Positions 51,076 through 60,653 are shown, counted from the stretch's first letter. The stretch: DNA of 64,000 bases from CAVVKW01 sp963749035 (GCA_963749035.1 CAVVKW010000002.1:310001-374000); one strand, 5' to 3'. A program made the numbers and translations. The notes: a model not told the origin generated them from the letters alone.

Positions 51076-51843
51076 ATGAAAACGCCTGAGCCCGTCGAAA
51101 TTGTCGAGGTGCTTGGGCGAGCGAACGCTGGAGTATCAACAAAGCCTTTCAAGTGCCGCGGGGAAGATGGGGGCCTCTACTACGTCAAACTTGGCAACTC
51201 CAACGTGACCGGGCTCCAAGCGGAATGGATAGCCGGGAATCTCGCAAAAAGCATGGCATTGCCCGTCGCCGATTTCGCCTTGGTGCAGGTAACCCGCGAA
51301 CTGGCCGAGTCGCTTCCGAATGAGCATCGCGAACTAGGCCACGGAATTGGCTTCGGTTCTTTGTCCGCGCCCGTAGGCAGTCGAGAACTTCAGAACTCCG
51401 ACGTCGGAAAGCCACAGATTTTCACCACGCTCGCCCAGTTACTCGCGTTCGACGCATGGGTTCAAAATGAGGATCGTAAACTTGGGTCGGTTGGTGGCAA
51501 TCCAAACGCACTCTGGCTCGCAGCGAAGGCGCGCCCGCTCCTACTCATCGATCACGATAACGCCTTCGACCCCACGTTTGAACCGTCTACTTTTCTCGAC
51601 AATCATTTAGCCAGACGAGCAATAACCCACTGGTTCGACGTCGGGCATCGCGCGGCTTGGACGGAGATTGCACGATCGGCGGCAGAGCTGGTCCCAGCTA
51701 TCTGGGAAAGTTTGCCGGAGTCCTGGCTCTTCGACACCTATGGTGATCCGACTCCTTCATTGAATTGTTCCGTAATCGAGTCGATCCTCGCTCGACCGTT
51801 TTCTCATTCTGACGAATTCTGGCATCTTTTAACCAGCTCATGA
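51076..51843 (+). CDS. HipA-like kinase family protein (HipA_2 type)
   Basis: 255 residues. Kinase features in order: YYVKLGNSN with Lys38, FDAWVQNEDRKLG with catalytic Asp133, GNPNALW, and LLLIDHDNAF with Asp159/Asp161 as metal ligands. This matches small HipA-related kinases that lack the HipA amino-terminal subdomain. It is translationally coupled (four-base overlap) to a DUF3037 gene, a pairing that recurs in bacteria. Base composition looks more AT-rich than flanking genes. No HipB-like DNA-binding partner is present. Its substrate is unknown. Confidence 0.78.
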   Translation: MKTPEPVEIVEVLGRANAGVSTKPFKCRGEDGGLYYVKLGNSNVTGLQAEWIAGNLAKSMALPVADFALVQVTRELAESLPNEHRELGHGIGFGSLSAPVGSRELQNSDVGKPQIFTTLAQLLAFDAWVQNEDRKLGSVGGNPNALWLAAKARPLLLIDHDNAFDPTFEPSTFLDNHLARRAITHWFDVGHRAAWTEIARSAAELVPAIWESLPESWLFDTYGDPTPSLNCSVIESILARPFSHSDEFWHLLTSS

Positions 51844-52727
51844 AAACCGCTTTTCGTTTCGCGACCGTTGAGTTGTGCCCCTACCCGGAGCTGGGTGAAT
51901 TCGTGATTGTCGGCGTGGTATTAGTAACGCGTCGACGTGAGTTGGTGTTTCGTGTCCTACCTGCAAATCGCACAACTCGCCTAACCCAGTTCTTCCCGGA
52001 AATCGAACGAGCCGTCTTCACTGAATCTCTTCGGGCCGTTAAAGCCGAATTTGAGATTTTGGAAATGAACCTACAGGGTGGGCATATCGGCACGGAACCG
52101 CTAAATCTCGATGGCGGGGAATGGCAAACTATTTTCCAGTTACTCACCGCACCACGCGAAGGTTTCCTCCGGATCGAGTCCCGAGGCACGGCTATCGCTG
52201 ACGACACGGACCGCTGGATCAACAACGCCTTCGAGCGATTCGTGATGCGCACCGTTGACGGGATAACTGATCCAGCAGAGCGGACCCTTACTGAACACAT
52301 TGGGGGTCTTCTGCGAGAGTGGCGTCTGGCTAAGCTTTATCGTGCGGAGATGGTTGGAGGAGAGCACATCCACGCTCGCTTCCCGTTCGCCTACACCCCC
52401 GAAGGCATCGACACTCCAAGGCGTGTCATCAAGCCGCTCCACCTTGCACAAGATACACCCACAAAAGTTTTAGAACACGGCGACGCTTGGCTCCAAAAAA
52501 TTCGTCGATTGCGCCAGTTCAGGAAGGCGCCAGCGGAAATCATCTTTCCTGTCAAGATACCAGTTGGGGTCGGCGAACACGCCTCGGAACGAAATGAGGT
52601 CGCAGCGTGTGTGATTCAAGATTTCCAGAAGGAAGGTGTAGTGGTCGTCGACGACCGGAAGCTCGACGAGCTCCGCATGGCCGTCCACATCGATCCGATT
52701 GCCAAGTCAGAAAATCTGTTCGCTTAA
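51840..52727 (+). CDS. DUF3037 protein
   Basis: 295 residues. The amino end FATVELCPYPELGEFVIVGVVLV is the hallmark of DUF3037 (usually ...CP.P..GE..NVGV.L), with R..L.FR and an acidic segment ERAVF following. No enzymatic motif is recognised. DUF3037 genes usually sit directly behind a HipA-like kinase, as here. It probably acts with that kinase, as substrate, inhibitor or partner; this is inference from coupling alone. Confidence 0.75.
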   Translation: MKTAFRFATVELCPYPELGEFVIVGVVLVTRRRELVFRVLPANRTTRLTQFFPEIERAVFTESLRAVKAEFEILEMNLQGGHIGTEPLNLDGGEWQTIFQLLTAPREGFLRIESRGTAIADDTDRWINNAFERFVMRTVDGITDPAERTLTEHIGGLLREWRLAKLYRAEMVGGEHIHARFPFAYTPEGIDTPRRVIKPLHLAQDTPTKVLEHGDAWLQKIRRLRQFRKAPAEIIFPVKIPVGVGEHASERNEVAACVIQDFQKEGVVVVDDRKLDELRMAVHIDPIAKSENLFA

Positions 52728-53078
52728 GGCGGTAACGCTCCGGCTGTCTCGGATTATCGCAGCCGATCACGTTGGACCTCACGGTGCGTCAAAGCACACT
52801 TCGCGCTCAGCTCACGAATACCTGAGTCACCGCCGCTGAGAAGGGCCAGCCGCGCCATCCTCGCCCATCACGACGAGGAGGCGGACACCTACGAAATTTC
52901 GCCCGACGAAGTCCTCCGCGACGCGACCGACCTTTGGGGAGGCTAACCCACGCTCACGCGGCCGCCTCGAACCGACCAGATCGATTGCTCCTTCGTCGAG
53001 GCCCGCACCACCCGTGTCACCGAATTAGCAAAGTTCGCCGTGACTTTCCCAGCGAGACCTTCGTTGCGAAAACCAGTG
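52728..53078. other. Right end of the insertion and gap to the GGDEF-EAL gene
   Basis: 351 bases. The first 118 belong to the inserted segment and show no gene or hairpin; bases 52846-52946 are the right direct repeat; the remainder separates two convergent genes and shows nothing recognisable. Confidence 0.6.
52846..52946 (+). pseudogene. 101-bp direct repeat, right copy: orphan 3' end of a GT9 gene
   Basis: Encodes the GT9 carboxy terminus (SRAILAHHDEEADTYEIS...ATDLWGG) and a TAA stop in an open frame but has no gene body. Five base changes from the left copy alter three residues and the stop codon. It is probably the original end of the host gene, displaced by the insertion. Confidence 0.9.
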
Positions 53079-54851
53079 CTAACCACCGGTCGGAGGGTCA
53101 TCCGAAGAAATTCCCTCGAGAAATCCAACGCTCAGTTCCGGATGAGTGTAGGGAACCGCCCGTGGTCGTCCGATGTAAAAGCCCTGCGCGTAATCGATCC
53201 CGAGCTCACCGAGCAACTCGAACTGCTCCACCGTTTCCACGCACTCGGCCACCGTCTTGATGTTTCGGATCTTCGCAACTTCGCGGATCGCGCGCAGAAT
53301 AGCCTGGTTAAACGTGTTCTTCGGCAGGTCCCGGACGAACGCACAGTCGATCTTGAGAAAATCGACCGGAAGATTTTTCAGATAAGCCAGCGAAGAAAAG
53401 CCTGCTCCGAAGTCGTCCAGTGCGATCTTCAGACCGATCGAAGACATTTTTTCCAAGATCTCACGCGCACGGTCGAGGTTCGACATGATCTCGGTCTCCG
53501 TGATTTCGAAGTGCAATCGCTCCGGCCCGACCGAGCTGTTCGAAAGCACCTCTTCGACGAAATCGAGCAGATCGGAATCGTTGAACGACGGCGCCGCCAA
53601 GTTCACACCCAGAATCAAATCCGGGTATTTTTCCAAAATCCCGATCGCCTTCTGGGCAACAAACCGATCCAGCTTCGCACTCTGACCCGACCGCTGAGCG
53701 GAGTTCAGGAACGCCCCCGGGCTCACGATCACCGTCTGCGCTGGGTCGATGTATCGCAACAACGCCTCCTGGTAGAGCATCTCCCCGCCCCGCGTTGCAA
53801 CCACCGGCTGAAACCACAGTTCCAGCGCCCCGTCCGTCATCGCCTCCTGGATTCGTTGCGCCCAGTTGGTTTCCGAGATCAAACGCGCGATCTCACTGTC
53901 GCTCTCGTTGTGAATCTCGACGCGATTGCGCCCGTGAGCCTTCGCCGCGTAACACGCGGAATCCGCAGCCACCAAGATCTCGCCCGGAGTCAGCATTGGG
54001 TTGACGGGCGCCACCCCGATCGACGCCCCCACTCGAAACGTCTGCTCCGCTTCCGTGAATCGAAACTCCTCCACTTTCTCCCGCAGCCGTCCCGCGATCG
54101 TCATCGCGTGCTCGATCGGCGCATCGGTTAGAATCACCACGAACTCATCCCCGCCGAATCGCACCAACTCATCCTGCGGCCGGGTCGCTTGCTTCAGCAT
54201 CGAGGACAGCGTCGTCAACAAGCGATCACCCGCCTCGTGACCGAGCGTGTCGTTGACGACCTTGAAGTTGTCCAGATCCAGATACAGCACCGCCGCCGGG
54301 CGCCCCTCCTGGGCCGCACGCACCGCGGCCTCGAGAGCGGGCTCGAGCTGACTCCGATTGAGCAGCTTCGTCAGCGGGTCTCGCGTCGCCAGAAACTTCA
54401 ACTCTCGCTCGAGCCGCTTTCTGGCCGCGATTTCTTTCACCTGTTTCTCCGCCACCGTCAGCCGCACGTTCAAAAAATCCGGCACGTAAGGCTTGGCCAC
54501 GTAGTCGCTCGCCCCCGCGTCCAAGATGTCGCGCAAGTCCTCCGGTCGATCGTTCCCCGTGCCGACGAGAATGTAATATTGATCCCCGTCCGGCTGCGCC
54601 CTGAGGTGGCGACAGAGTTCCAAACCACTCATCCCCGGCAATTGCACGTCCAGCAGGATCACCGGATAAAACCGCTCCATCAACCGCGCCAGCGCGTCCT
54701 CCGCGGTCTCGCACGCGACCGTCGCGTGCCCCCGCTTTTTCATCAGCCGGTCCAGCAGTGCCCGCGTCACCGGATCATCCTCGACGATCAAAACGTCAAG
54801 CGACGACAACGACAGGTTTTCCGTGGAACTCGGAATCGGGAAATTACTCAT
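53079..54851 (-). CDS. Response regulator with GGDEF and EAL domains
   Basis: 590 residues from the ATG at 54851. A receiver domain (about 15-135) has VEDDPVTRAL, phosphoacceptor Asp in ILLDVQLPGMSG and the lysine in VAKPYVP. The GGDEF domain (about 165-330) has an intact RFGGDEF active site and an RxxD inhibitory site (RPQD) five residues before it. The EAL domain (about 340-580) has YQEALLRY, DDFGAGFSSLAYL and FLKID. All catalytic blocks look intact, so synthesis and breakdown of cyclic di-GMP are both possible. No partner kinase is adjacent. Confidence 0.93.
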   Translation of the reverse strand: MSNFPIPSSTENLSLSSLDVLIVEDDPVTRALLDRLMKKRGHATVACETAEDALARLMERFYPVILLDVQLPGMSGLELCRHLRAQPDGDQYYILVGTGNDRPEDLRDILDAGASDYVAKPYVPDFLNVRLTVAEKQVKEIAARKRLERELKFLATRDPLTKLLNRSQLEPALEAAVRAAQEGRPAAVLYLDLDNFKVVNDTLGHEAGDRLLTTLSSMLKQATRPQDELVRFGGDEFVVILTDAPIEHAMTIAGRLREKVEEFRFTEAEQTFRVGASIGVAPVNPMLTPGEILVAADSACYAAKAHGRNRVEIHNESDSEIARLISETNWAQRIQEAMTDGALELWFQPVVATRGGEMLYQEALLRYIDPAQTVIVSPGAFLNSAQRSGQSAKLDRFVAQKAIGILEKYPDLILGVNLAAPSFNDSDLLDFVEEVLSNSSVGPERLHFEITETEIMSNLDRAREILEKMSSIGLKIALDDFGAGFSSLAYLKNLPVDFLKIDCAFVRDLPKNTFNQAILRAIREVAKIRNIKTVAECVETVEQFELLGELGIDYAQGFYIGRPRAVPYTHPELSVGFLEGISSDDPPTGG

Positions 54852-54979
54852 GAAAAACGGAACTCGATTGATCGGTCGGCCAACAATTCGCCCGCTCGCC
54901 GTCCATCCCCACCATGCACGTCTGTCTTTGCGCCGAAAAGCTCTATCCTCCACCGCTCACCCTGCGCTACCGTGCCCCC

Positions 54980-55591
54980 ATGTTCACCGGTCTCGTCGAA
55001 ACCACCGGCCGCCTCGTGTCGTTCGACCGTACCCCGACCGGTCGTGCGCTCCGCATCTCCGCCCCGGAGCTCGTCCCTCACCTCACGCTCGGAGAAAGCC
55101 TCGCCGTCAATGGCTGCTGTCTCACCGTCACGTCCACCGACGGGGAATTCGTTCAATTTGACCTCCTCACCGAGACCCTCGCCTGCACGAATCTCGGCGA
55201 CCTGACCCTCGACAGTCGGCTCAATCTCGAGCGCGCCCTCGCCGCAAACGCCCGGCTCGGCGGCCACTTCGTCCAAGGGCACGTCGATTGCACCACGCCC
55301 GTCCGCGACATTTCCGACACCGGCGGCGACCTTGGGATTACCATCGATCTCCCGTCCCGCTTCGCCCACTACGTCATCCCAAAGGGTTCCATCGCCATCA
55401 ATGGCGTCAGCCTCACCGTCGCCGCGCTCGCCGCCCCCTCCCTCACCGTCTGGATTATCCCCCACACCCGCGCCGAGACCAATCTCGGCGACCTCCAGCC
55501 CGGCCAAGCCGTGAACCTCGAGTTCGACGTGCTCGCAAAATACGCCGCCCGCCAACTCAGACCCCTCGTTTCCGCCGCGAATCCGGGGTAA
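54980..55591 (+). CDS. ribE: Riboflavin synthase, alpha chain
   Basis: Dismutes two 6,7-dimethyl-8-ribityllumazines to riboflavin. 203 residues from the ATG of MFTGLVE, the universal start of the family. Two homologous lumazine-binding halves: GESLAVNGCCLTV with GGHFVQGHVD, and GSIAINGVSLTV with TNLG. Upstream in-frame codons are discarded because the conserved start is here. It stands alone; no other rib gene is adjacent. Confidence 0.95.
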   Translation: MFTGLVETTGRLVSFDRTPTGRALRISAPELVPHLTLGESLAVNGCCLTVTSTDGEFVQFDLLTETLACTNLGDLTLDSRLNLERALAANARLGGHFVQGHVDCTTPVRDISDTGGDLGITIDLPSRFAHYVIPKGSIAINGVSLTVAALAAPSLTVWIIPHTRAETNLGDLQPGQAVNLEFDVLAKYAARQLRPLVSAANPG

Positions 55592-55633
55592 AACCAAAAG
55601 CCTCCGGGGCCGAGACGCGAAATAAACCGCGAG

Positions 55634-56080
55634 TCAGCCAGCCGACCCCGACTCCGGGCTTTCCTCGACGCTCGACTCCAAAATTTCGATCTGACTCGCC
55701 GTTCCCAGCTCGATTTGCGGAGTCTCTTCCCGGTAGATCTTGATTGTCCCGATCACCGCCACCCGCTTGCCGTTCAGGTGATCAAATCCATCCGGGAACA
55801 TTCCGAGCTCCCGCTGGAAGACCACCGCGACAAATTGGTCGTCGCCCGGCGTGAAATTCAAAAACGTGACGCTTCCAGTCGGCGTCGATCCCACTCTCGA
55901 CACCTCACCGACGACCCGCGCCACCTGCCCCTCCATCGCCATCAGCGTCGCGCGGTCCGACGCCGCGACCTCCGTGACGGCATCCGGATCCACCTCGATC
56001 ACGTCTTCCGCCCTTACCGCCCCCCCGACAGCAAACGAGACCAGGAACACCAACGAAAAAAGAGACACGATCGATTTCAT
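55634..56080 (-). CDS. Secreted OB-fold-like protein
   Basis: 148 residues with a signal peptide (to about residue 24). The mature part, GQVARVVGEVSRVGSTPTGSVTFLNFTP...FVAVVFQREL...LNGKRVAVIGTIKIYREETPQIELGTASQIEI, follows the strand order of nucleic-acid-binding OB folds found in many secreted bacterial proteins. The acidic serine-rich end is probably disordered. The role is unknown. Confidence 0.6.
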   Translation of the reverse strand: MKSIVSLFSLVFLVSFAVGGAVRAEDVIEVDPDAVTEVAASDRATLMAMEGQVARVVGEVSRVGSTPTGSVTFLNFTPGDDQFVAVVFQRELGMFPDGFDHLNGKRVAVIGTIKIYREETPQIELGTASQIEILESSVEESPESGSAG

Positions 56081-56203
56081 CGCCGCCGATCTTGATCATC
56101 CCCGTCCCCGCGACAAGCAACTTCTTACCGCGCCCGCCGCGTGAAACATTGCAAATTCGAGCTTAAAACTTCCCTCGCCCACCGCTAGCTTCTCCCCTTG
56201 CCA

Positions 56204-57121
56204 ATGCGCGCCAAGCTGAAAATCCAACCCGCCGACCGCGACTCGTTCGAGGTCGACATCGCGAATACGGCCACCATTGGTCGCAGCCGCGACAACACCA
56301 TCGCGCTCGATTTCAGTCCTCACGTCTCCCGGCAACACGCCATCATCCGTTGCCACAACGCTTTCGAATACCAAATCATGGATCTCGGCAGTCGTAACGG
56401 CACCTACGTCGACGGGCGTCGCGTCATCACGCCCGTGACCCTCCGCCACGGCTCGGTCATCCGCATCACCACGAACGAACTTCACTTCCAACAAATGGAA
56501 AGTGCCGGCGACAACCCCGCGGCCGACCTCACCATCGCCGGCACCGACACCGGACTCGAGGAAGCTACGGATGTCGCCATCATGGTCTGCGACATCCGCG
56601 GATTCTCCACGATGTCCGAGCTCATGCCCGAAGAAAACCTCGCCAAGCTCCTCGGCGATTGGTTCCGCAACGCTGGCAATCTGGTTCAGGACAGTGGCGG
56701 CACCATCGACAAATTCATCGGCGACGCCATTCTCGCTTACTGGCACAAATCTTCGACTCCCGGGACGGAATCCCAGGCCGCTCTCCGCATCGGTCGCACG
56801 CTTTTGGAGCGAGCCACCAGTCGCCGCTGGCCCGGCGTGGACGCCCCGCCCTTCCGCATCGCCGTCGCTCTTCACCACGGCACCGTTACCTGTGGTAACA
56901 TCGGCCTCGTCGCTCAACGCGACGCCACCATCATCGGCGACGCCGTGAACACTGCCTTCCGCATCGAATCCACCATGAAGCTTCTCGGCCAGCGCCTCGT
57001 CATGTCCGGGGACTTCCTCGACTCCGTCGGCGACACCGAACAGACTTACTCCGACCTCGGCGAGCACCACCTCAAAGGAAAAAATCAGCCCGTCCGACTC
57101 TTCGGCCTCGATCCACTTTGA
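56204..57121 (+). CDS. FHA-domain class III adenylate cyclase
   Basis: 305 residues from the ATG at 56204 (TTG at 56198 possible). The FHA domain (about 1-95) has IGRSRDNTI, VSRQHAII and DLGSRNGTYVDG, the phosphothreonine-binding loops. The cyclase domain (about 120-300) has metal aspartates in VCDIRGFSTMSE and KFIGDAILAYW and the transition-state region IGDAVNTAFRIE. It may make cyclic AMP in answer to a phosphoprotein. Its stop overlaps the TTG start of ftsK. Confidence 0.9.
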   Translation: MRAKLKIQPADRDSFEVDIANTATIGRSRDNTIALDFSPHVSRQHAIIRCHNAFEYQIMDLGSRNGTYVDGRRVITPVTLRHGSVIRITTNELHFQQMESAGDNPAADLTIAGTDTGLEEATDVAIMVCDIRGFSTMSELMPEENLAKLLGDWFRNAGNLVQDSGGTIDKFIGDAILAYWHKSSTPGTESQAALRIGRTLLERATSRRWPGVDAPPFRIAVALHHGTVTCGNIGLVAQRDATIIGDAVNTAFRIESTMKLLGQRLVMSGDFLDSVGDTEQTYSDLGEHHLKGKNQPVRLFGLDPL

Positions 57122-59859
57122 GCGCACCTAATCGGCATTCCGGCAACCGCTCACGGCGCGTCCAGCCCGTGCGCGCCACCACCGCCGCCAGCAAACGCCG
57201 TTCGCAGAAAAAGGCCGACTCCCAGCCGCCTCGGCAATCGGCAGGACGTCGCCACTCGACCCGGGCAAAACCCGGCAACCCTGCCTTCAACGAGGCTCTC
57301 GGCGTCGTCCTTCTTGGAATCAGCGTCCTCCTTCTCCTCGCGCTCATCTCCTACAATCCCGCCGACGTTCCGTCCTGGGCGTTTTTCAGCTACGTCACCC
57401 CGCCGAACGAAGACATCAGTAACTTTGTCGGCGTCACCGGCGTCCTCATCGCCGGCTTTCTTTATTTTCTCTTCGGCGCGGCTTCCTACCTTCTCGCGGT
57501 CCTCTTCATGGGCTTCGGTGCGGCGAAGCTCTTCCGTCCGCGCTTCAGCCTCCGCGGCCGCGTCGGCTGGGCGTTTCTCTTTCTTCTCTGCGGAGCCAGC
57601 CTTCTCCACCTTCAGCCGTGGTTTCTCAGCGGCTGGGACCAGACGTTTCGCATCCAGAGCCCCGGCGGATGGATCGGCTACTACGTCGCCGGCAAAGCCT
57701 TCACGAATGCCCTGGGCACCGTCGGGTCCGCCGTCGTCCTCCTCGTTCTTTATGTCGCCAGCCTCATCCTCCTCACCGGCTTCCATCCGATCAATTTCGT
57801 CAAACTTTGCGCCGCCGCCCTGACCCGCGCCGTCGACGAGCGCCGCGAACGCCGCCGCGAGCGGCTCTCCGAGGAGGAACTCTTCGAGGCCAACCAGCTC
57901 GAACTAGCCCGCCAGGCGGAGAAAATGGAGAAACGACTCCGCCCGAAGCGCCCCGAACTCCTCGAGCCCGAACCCGCCGAGCCGGAGCCGGAGCCCGCCC
58001 CCGAGGAACCCGCCTTCCCCGAGCCGAAGATCATCGACACCTCCGTCCCCAAGCCCGGCAGCAAGAAGAAACTCCCACCCGTCCCCCGTCGGAAAAAAGC
58101 GGACCTTCAAACCGGCCTCCAAGAGGTTCACCTCGACAACTACGAACTCCCGCCCCTCGACCTCCTCGACCCACCGGACGAAGCCGGTCGTGTCGCCGCC
58201 GACCCCGTCGAGCTCAAAGCCGTTCAAGACATCATCGTCGACACCCTCGGCCAGTTCGGGATCACGACCTCGCCCGGCGACATCACCAAAGGACCGACCA
58301 TCACGCGTTACGAGATCTATCCAGCCAAGGGCGTTCGCGTCGACCGGATCGTCAGTCTCGAACGCGACATCGCCCGCGCCACCCGCGCCGAGCGCATCAA
58401 CATCATTGCACCCATCCCCGGCAAAGACACCGTCGGCATCGAAATCGCCAACGACAAGAAGGTCAAAATCACCGTTCGCGAGCTGTTCGAATCGGAAGCT
58501 TGGTCCGAATCTAAGGCGAAGCTCCCTCTGACCCTTGGCAAAGACGTTTACGGCAACGCCATCATCGGCGACCTCGGTGCCATGCCGCACTGTCTGGTTG
58601 CCGGCACCACCGGCTCCGGCAAATCTGTCTGCATCAATTCCATCATCGCCTCCCTGCTCTTCCGGTTCACCCCCGAAGAGCTCCGCTTCATCATGATCGA
58701 CCCGAAGGTCGTCGAGATGCAGATCTACAATACCCTCCCACACCTCGTCACCCCGGTCGTCACCGACCCCAAAAAGGTCCTCATGGCCCTCCGCTGGGTC
58801 GTCGACGAGATGGACCTTCGCTACCGCATCTTCGCGAAGACCAACGTCCGCAACATCACCACCTTCAACGACCGACCCAAGCCGAAGACGCAGGCCGAAA
58901 TCGACGCCGAAGCCAAGGTCGAGGCCAACGCCTCAGCTCCCACCGACGCGAATCGTGAGACCGAAGCGAACGTCACCACCGACGACTCCGCCCCGTGGGA
59001 ATCTGCCGACGACTCGCCCGAACCGTCGGATCCCAGCGCCGCGCCCCCCGTCCAATCTGCCGCCACGCCCCCGTCCGAGAACGCCGACACCGTCACCGCC
59101 AACGATCCGGACGAACCGGACGAAGACGACGATCTGTTCTCAACGGACGTCCCAGCGAGCACGAAGGTCCCGCGCGACGTCGACGACATCATCATTCCCG
59201 ACCAGATGCCTTACATCGTGGTCATCATCGACGAGCTAGCCGACCTCATGCAGACCGCGCCCGCCGACGTTGAAGCCAGCATCGCGCGGATCGCTCAAAA
59301 AGCTCGCGCCTCCGGCATCCACCTCGTCGTCGCCACCCAAACTCCCCGCGCCGACGTCGTCACCGGCATCATCAAGGCCAACATCCCGAGCCGCATCGCC
59401 TTCCAGGTCGCTTCGAAGATCGATTCCCGCGTCATCCTCGACGAGAACGGAGCCGAGCGCCTCATCGGCCAGGGCGACATGCTTTACCTCCCACCCGGCA
59501 CGGCCAAACTCGTCCGGACCCAAGGCGTTCTCGTCACCGACGACGAGATCGCCCGCATCGTCGAATTCGTTTCCAATCAGACCAAACCGCAGTTCGAGCC
59601 CAGCATCCACGAGAAGCTCACCAGCAACGCCCCACCGGAAGAGGAAGTCAGCGACGCCGACGAGGAACTCGTCGACAAGTGTCTCGAAATCATCAAGCAG
59701 GAAGGCAAAGCCTCGACTTCCATGTTGCAACGCAGACTCCGGCTCGGCTACACCCGCGCGGCGAGGATCGTCGATATCCTCGAGCAGCGCGGGATCCTTG
59801 GACCCAAAGACGGTACCCGGGACCGCGAAATCCTCGTCGACCTCGACTCCATCGAATGA
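57118..59859 (+). CDS. ftsK: DNA translocase FtsK with an acidic insertion in the motor domain
   Basis: Pumps chromosome DNA during division. 913 residues from a TTG overlapping the previous stop. Basic amino end, four membrane spans (about 60-220), a proline/glutamate-rich linker (about 245-330), then the motor: GTTGSGKSVC near 497 and IVVIIDELADLM near 702, and a terminal winged-helix gamma domain (about 850-910) with RRLRLGYTRAARIVDILEQRGI. Between the two Walker motifs lies a stretch of about 100 residues rich in Asp, Ala, Pro and Thr (about 585-690) that normal FtsK lacks. rodZ-like gene follows with ATGA overlap. Confidence 0.95.
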   Translation: MSAPNRHSGNRSRRVQPVRATTAASKRRSQKKADSQPPRQSAGRRHSTRAKPGNPAFNEALGVVLLGISVLLLLALISYNPADVPSWAFFSYVTPPNEDISNFVGVTGVLIAGFLYFLFGAASYLLAVLFMGFGAAKLFRPRFSLRGRVGWAFLFLLCGASLLHLQPWFLSGWDQTFRIQSPGGWIGYYVAGKAFTNALGTVGSAVVLLVLYVASLILLTGFHPINFVKLCAAALTRAVDERRERRRERLSEEELFEANQLELARQAEKMEKRLRPKRPELLEPEPAEPEPEPAPEEPAFPEPKIIDTSVPKPGSKKKLPPVPRRKKADLQTGLQEVHLDNYELPPLDLLDPPDEAGRVAADPVELKAVQDIIVDTLGQFGITTSPGDITKGPTITRYEIYPAKGVRVDRIVSLERDIARATRAERINIIAPIPGKDTVGIEIANDKKVKITVRELFESEAWSESKAKLPLTLGKDVYGNAIIGDLGAMPHCLVAGTTGSGKSVCINSIIASLLFRFTPEELRFIMIDPKVVEMQIYNTLPHLVTPVVTDPKKVLMALRWVVDEMDLRYRIFAKTNVRNITTFNDRPKPKTQAEIDAEAKVEANASAPTDANRETEANVTTDDSAPWESADDSPEPSDPSAAPPVQSAATPPSENADTVTANDPDEPDEDDDLFSTDVPASTKVPRDVDDIIIPDQMPYIVVIIDELADLMQTAPADVEASIARIAQKARASGIHLVVATQTPRADVVTGIIKANIPSRIAFQVASKIDSRVILDENGAERLIGQGDMLYLPPGTAKLVRTQGVLVTDDEIARIVEFVSNQTKPQFEPSIHEKLTSNAPPEEEVSDADEELVDKCLEIIKQEGKASTSMLQRRLRLGYTRAARIVDILEQRGILGPKDGTRDREILVDLDSIE

Positions 59860-60653
59860 AATCCGACACCACCGGACAGCTTCCTCTCAGCATCGGCACG
59901 CTCCTCTCTTCCGAGCGGGAATCCCGCGGGATTCCCGTCGAGAAGGCGGCCAAGGAGACCCGCATGCGTGCTCAACGCATCCGCGACATGGAGGCCGACG
60001 ACTTTTCTGCCTTCACGAATCCGAGCTACGCCCGGATGTTCATCATCGCCTACGCGAAATACCTCGGCGTCCCCATGCAGAAAGTCCGCGACCTTCTCCC
60101 CGAGCGTGGTGAAGTCGCGTCCGAGGGCTACGACTACGCCGGTCACAGCGAGCCACACCTCCCGAGTCTTCGCCCCGACATCGCCTCCCGGCCCGCCACG
60201 GGCCGTCTTCTACCCGGCCTCATCATCGTCGCCATTCTCGGCGTCCTCGTTGCCGCCGCGTTTCTGACGTATTACATCGTGGTCAACCTTCCTCGACTCA
60301 CCGAAGAACGGGATGCGGCGGCCGCCCCGACGAGGACCATCTACCTGCGTTCGGCCGAAGAAGTCCTCCAGGAGAAGACCATCGTCGACGAGGAATTTGC
60401 CGGGCTCGGCGTCCACCTCAACGCCAGTGTCAGCCCAACACCGAGCACCGACCCCCTCGCCACCAACCTCGACGATCCGATCGGCATTGTCCCGCGAGAA
60501 ACCGGCACGTCCGAGGACCTTTCGTCTGACGAATCCACCACGCTTGAAAACTCAATGCCCGCTCCCACCAGTGACCCGGTCGCTCCATCGATGCCCCTCA
60601 CGAGCCCGATCGAGTCCGACCGAGCCTTCCTCCTGCAGGAGCCGACGGACTAG
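59856..60653 (+). CDS. RodZ-like helix-turn-helix membrane protein
   Basis: 265 residues, starting by four-base overlap with ftsK. A HTH_25-type domain (about 10-80: IGTLLSSERESRGIPVEKAAKETRMRAQRIRDMEADDFSAF) is followed by one transmembrane segment (GLIIVAILGVLVAAAFLTYYIV, about 120-142) and a disordered Ser/Thr/Pro-rich periplasmic tail. The layout matches RodZ, which links MreB to the wall machinery, but the tail shows no clear RodZ beta domain. Coupling with ftsK supports a cell-shape or division role. Confidence 0.78.
   Translation: MKSDTTGQLPLSIGTLLSSERESRGIPVEKAAKETRMRAQRIRDMEADDFSAFTNPSYARMFIIAYAKYLGVPMQKVRDLLPERGEVASEGYDYAGHSEPHLPSLRPDIASRPATGRLLPGLIIVAILGVLVAAAFLTYYIVVNLPRLTEERDAAAAPTRTIYLRSAEEVLQEKTIVDEEFAGLGVHLNASVSPTPSTDPLATNLDDPIGIVPRETGTSEDLSSDESTTLENSMPAPTSDPVAPSMPLTSPIESDRAFLLQEPTD

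Noticed and set aside
51076..52727. Classical HipBA toxin-antitoxin module
   Set aside because: There is no HipB-type helix-turn-helix gene; the partner is DUF3037, and the kinase lacks the HipA amino-terminal subdomain.
50954..52845. Insertion sequence or integron carrying the HipA-like/DUF3037 pair
   Set aside because: No transposase, integrase, terminal inverted repeats or attC-like fold is visible; the only mobile-element trait is the direct repeat of the host gene end.
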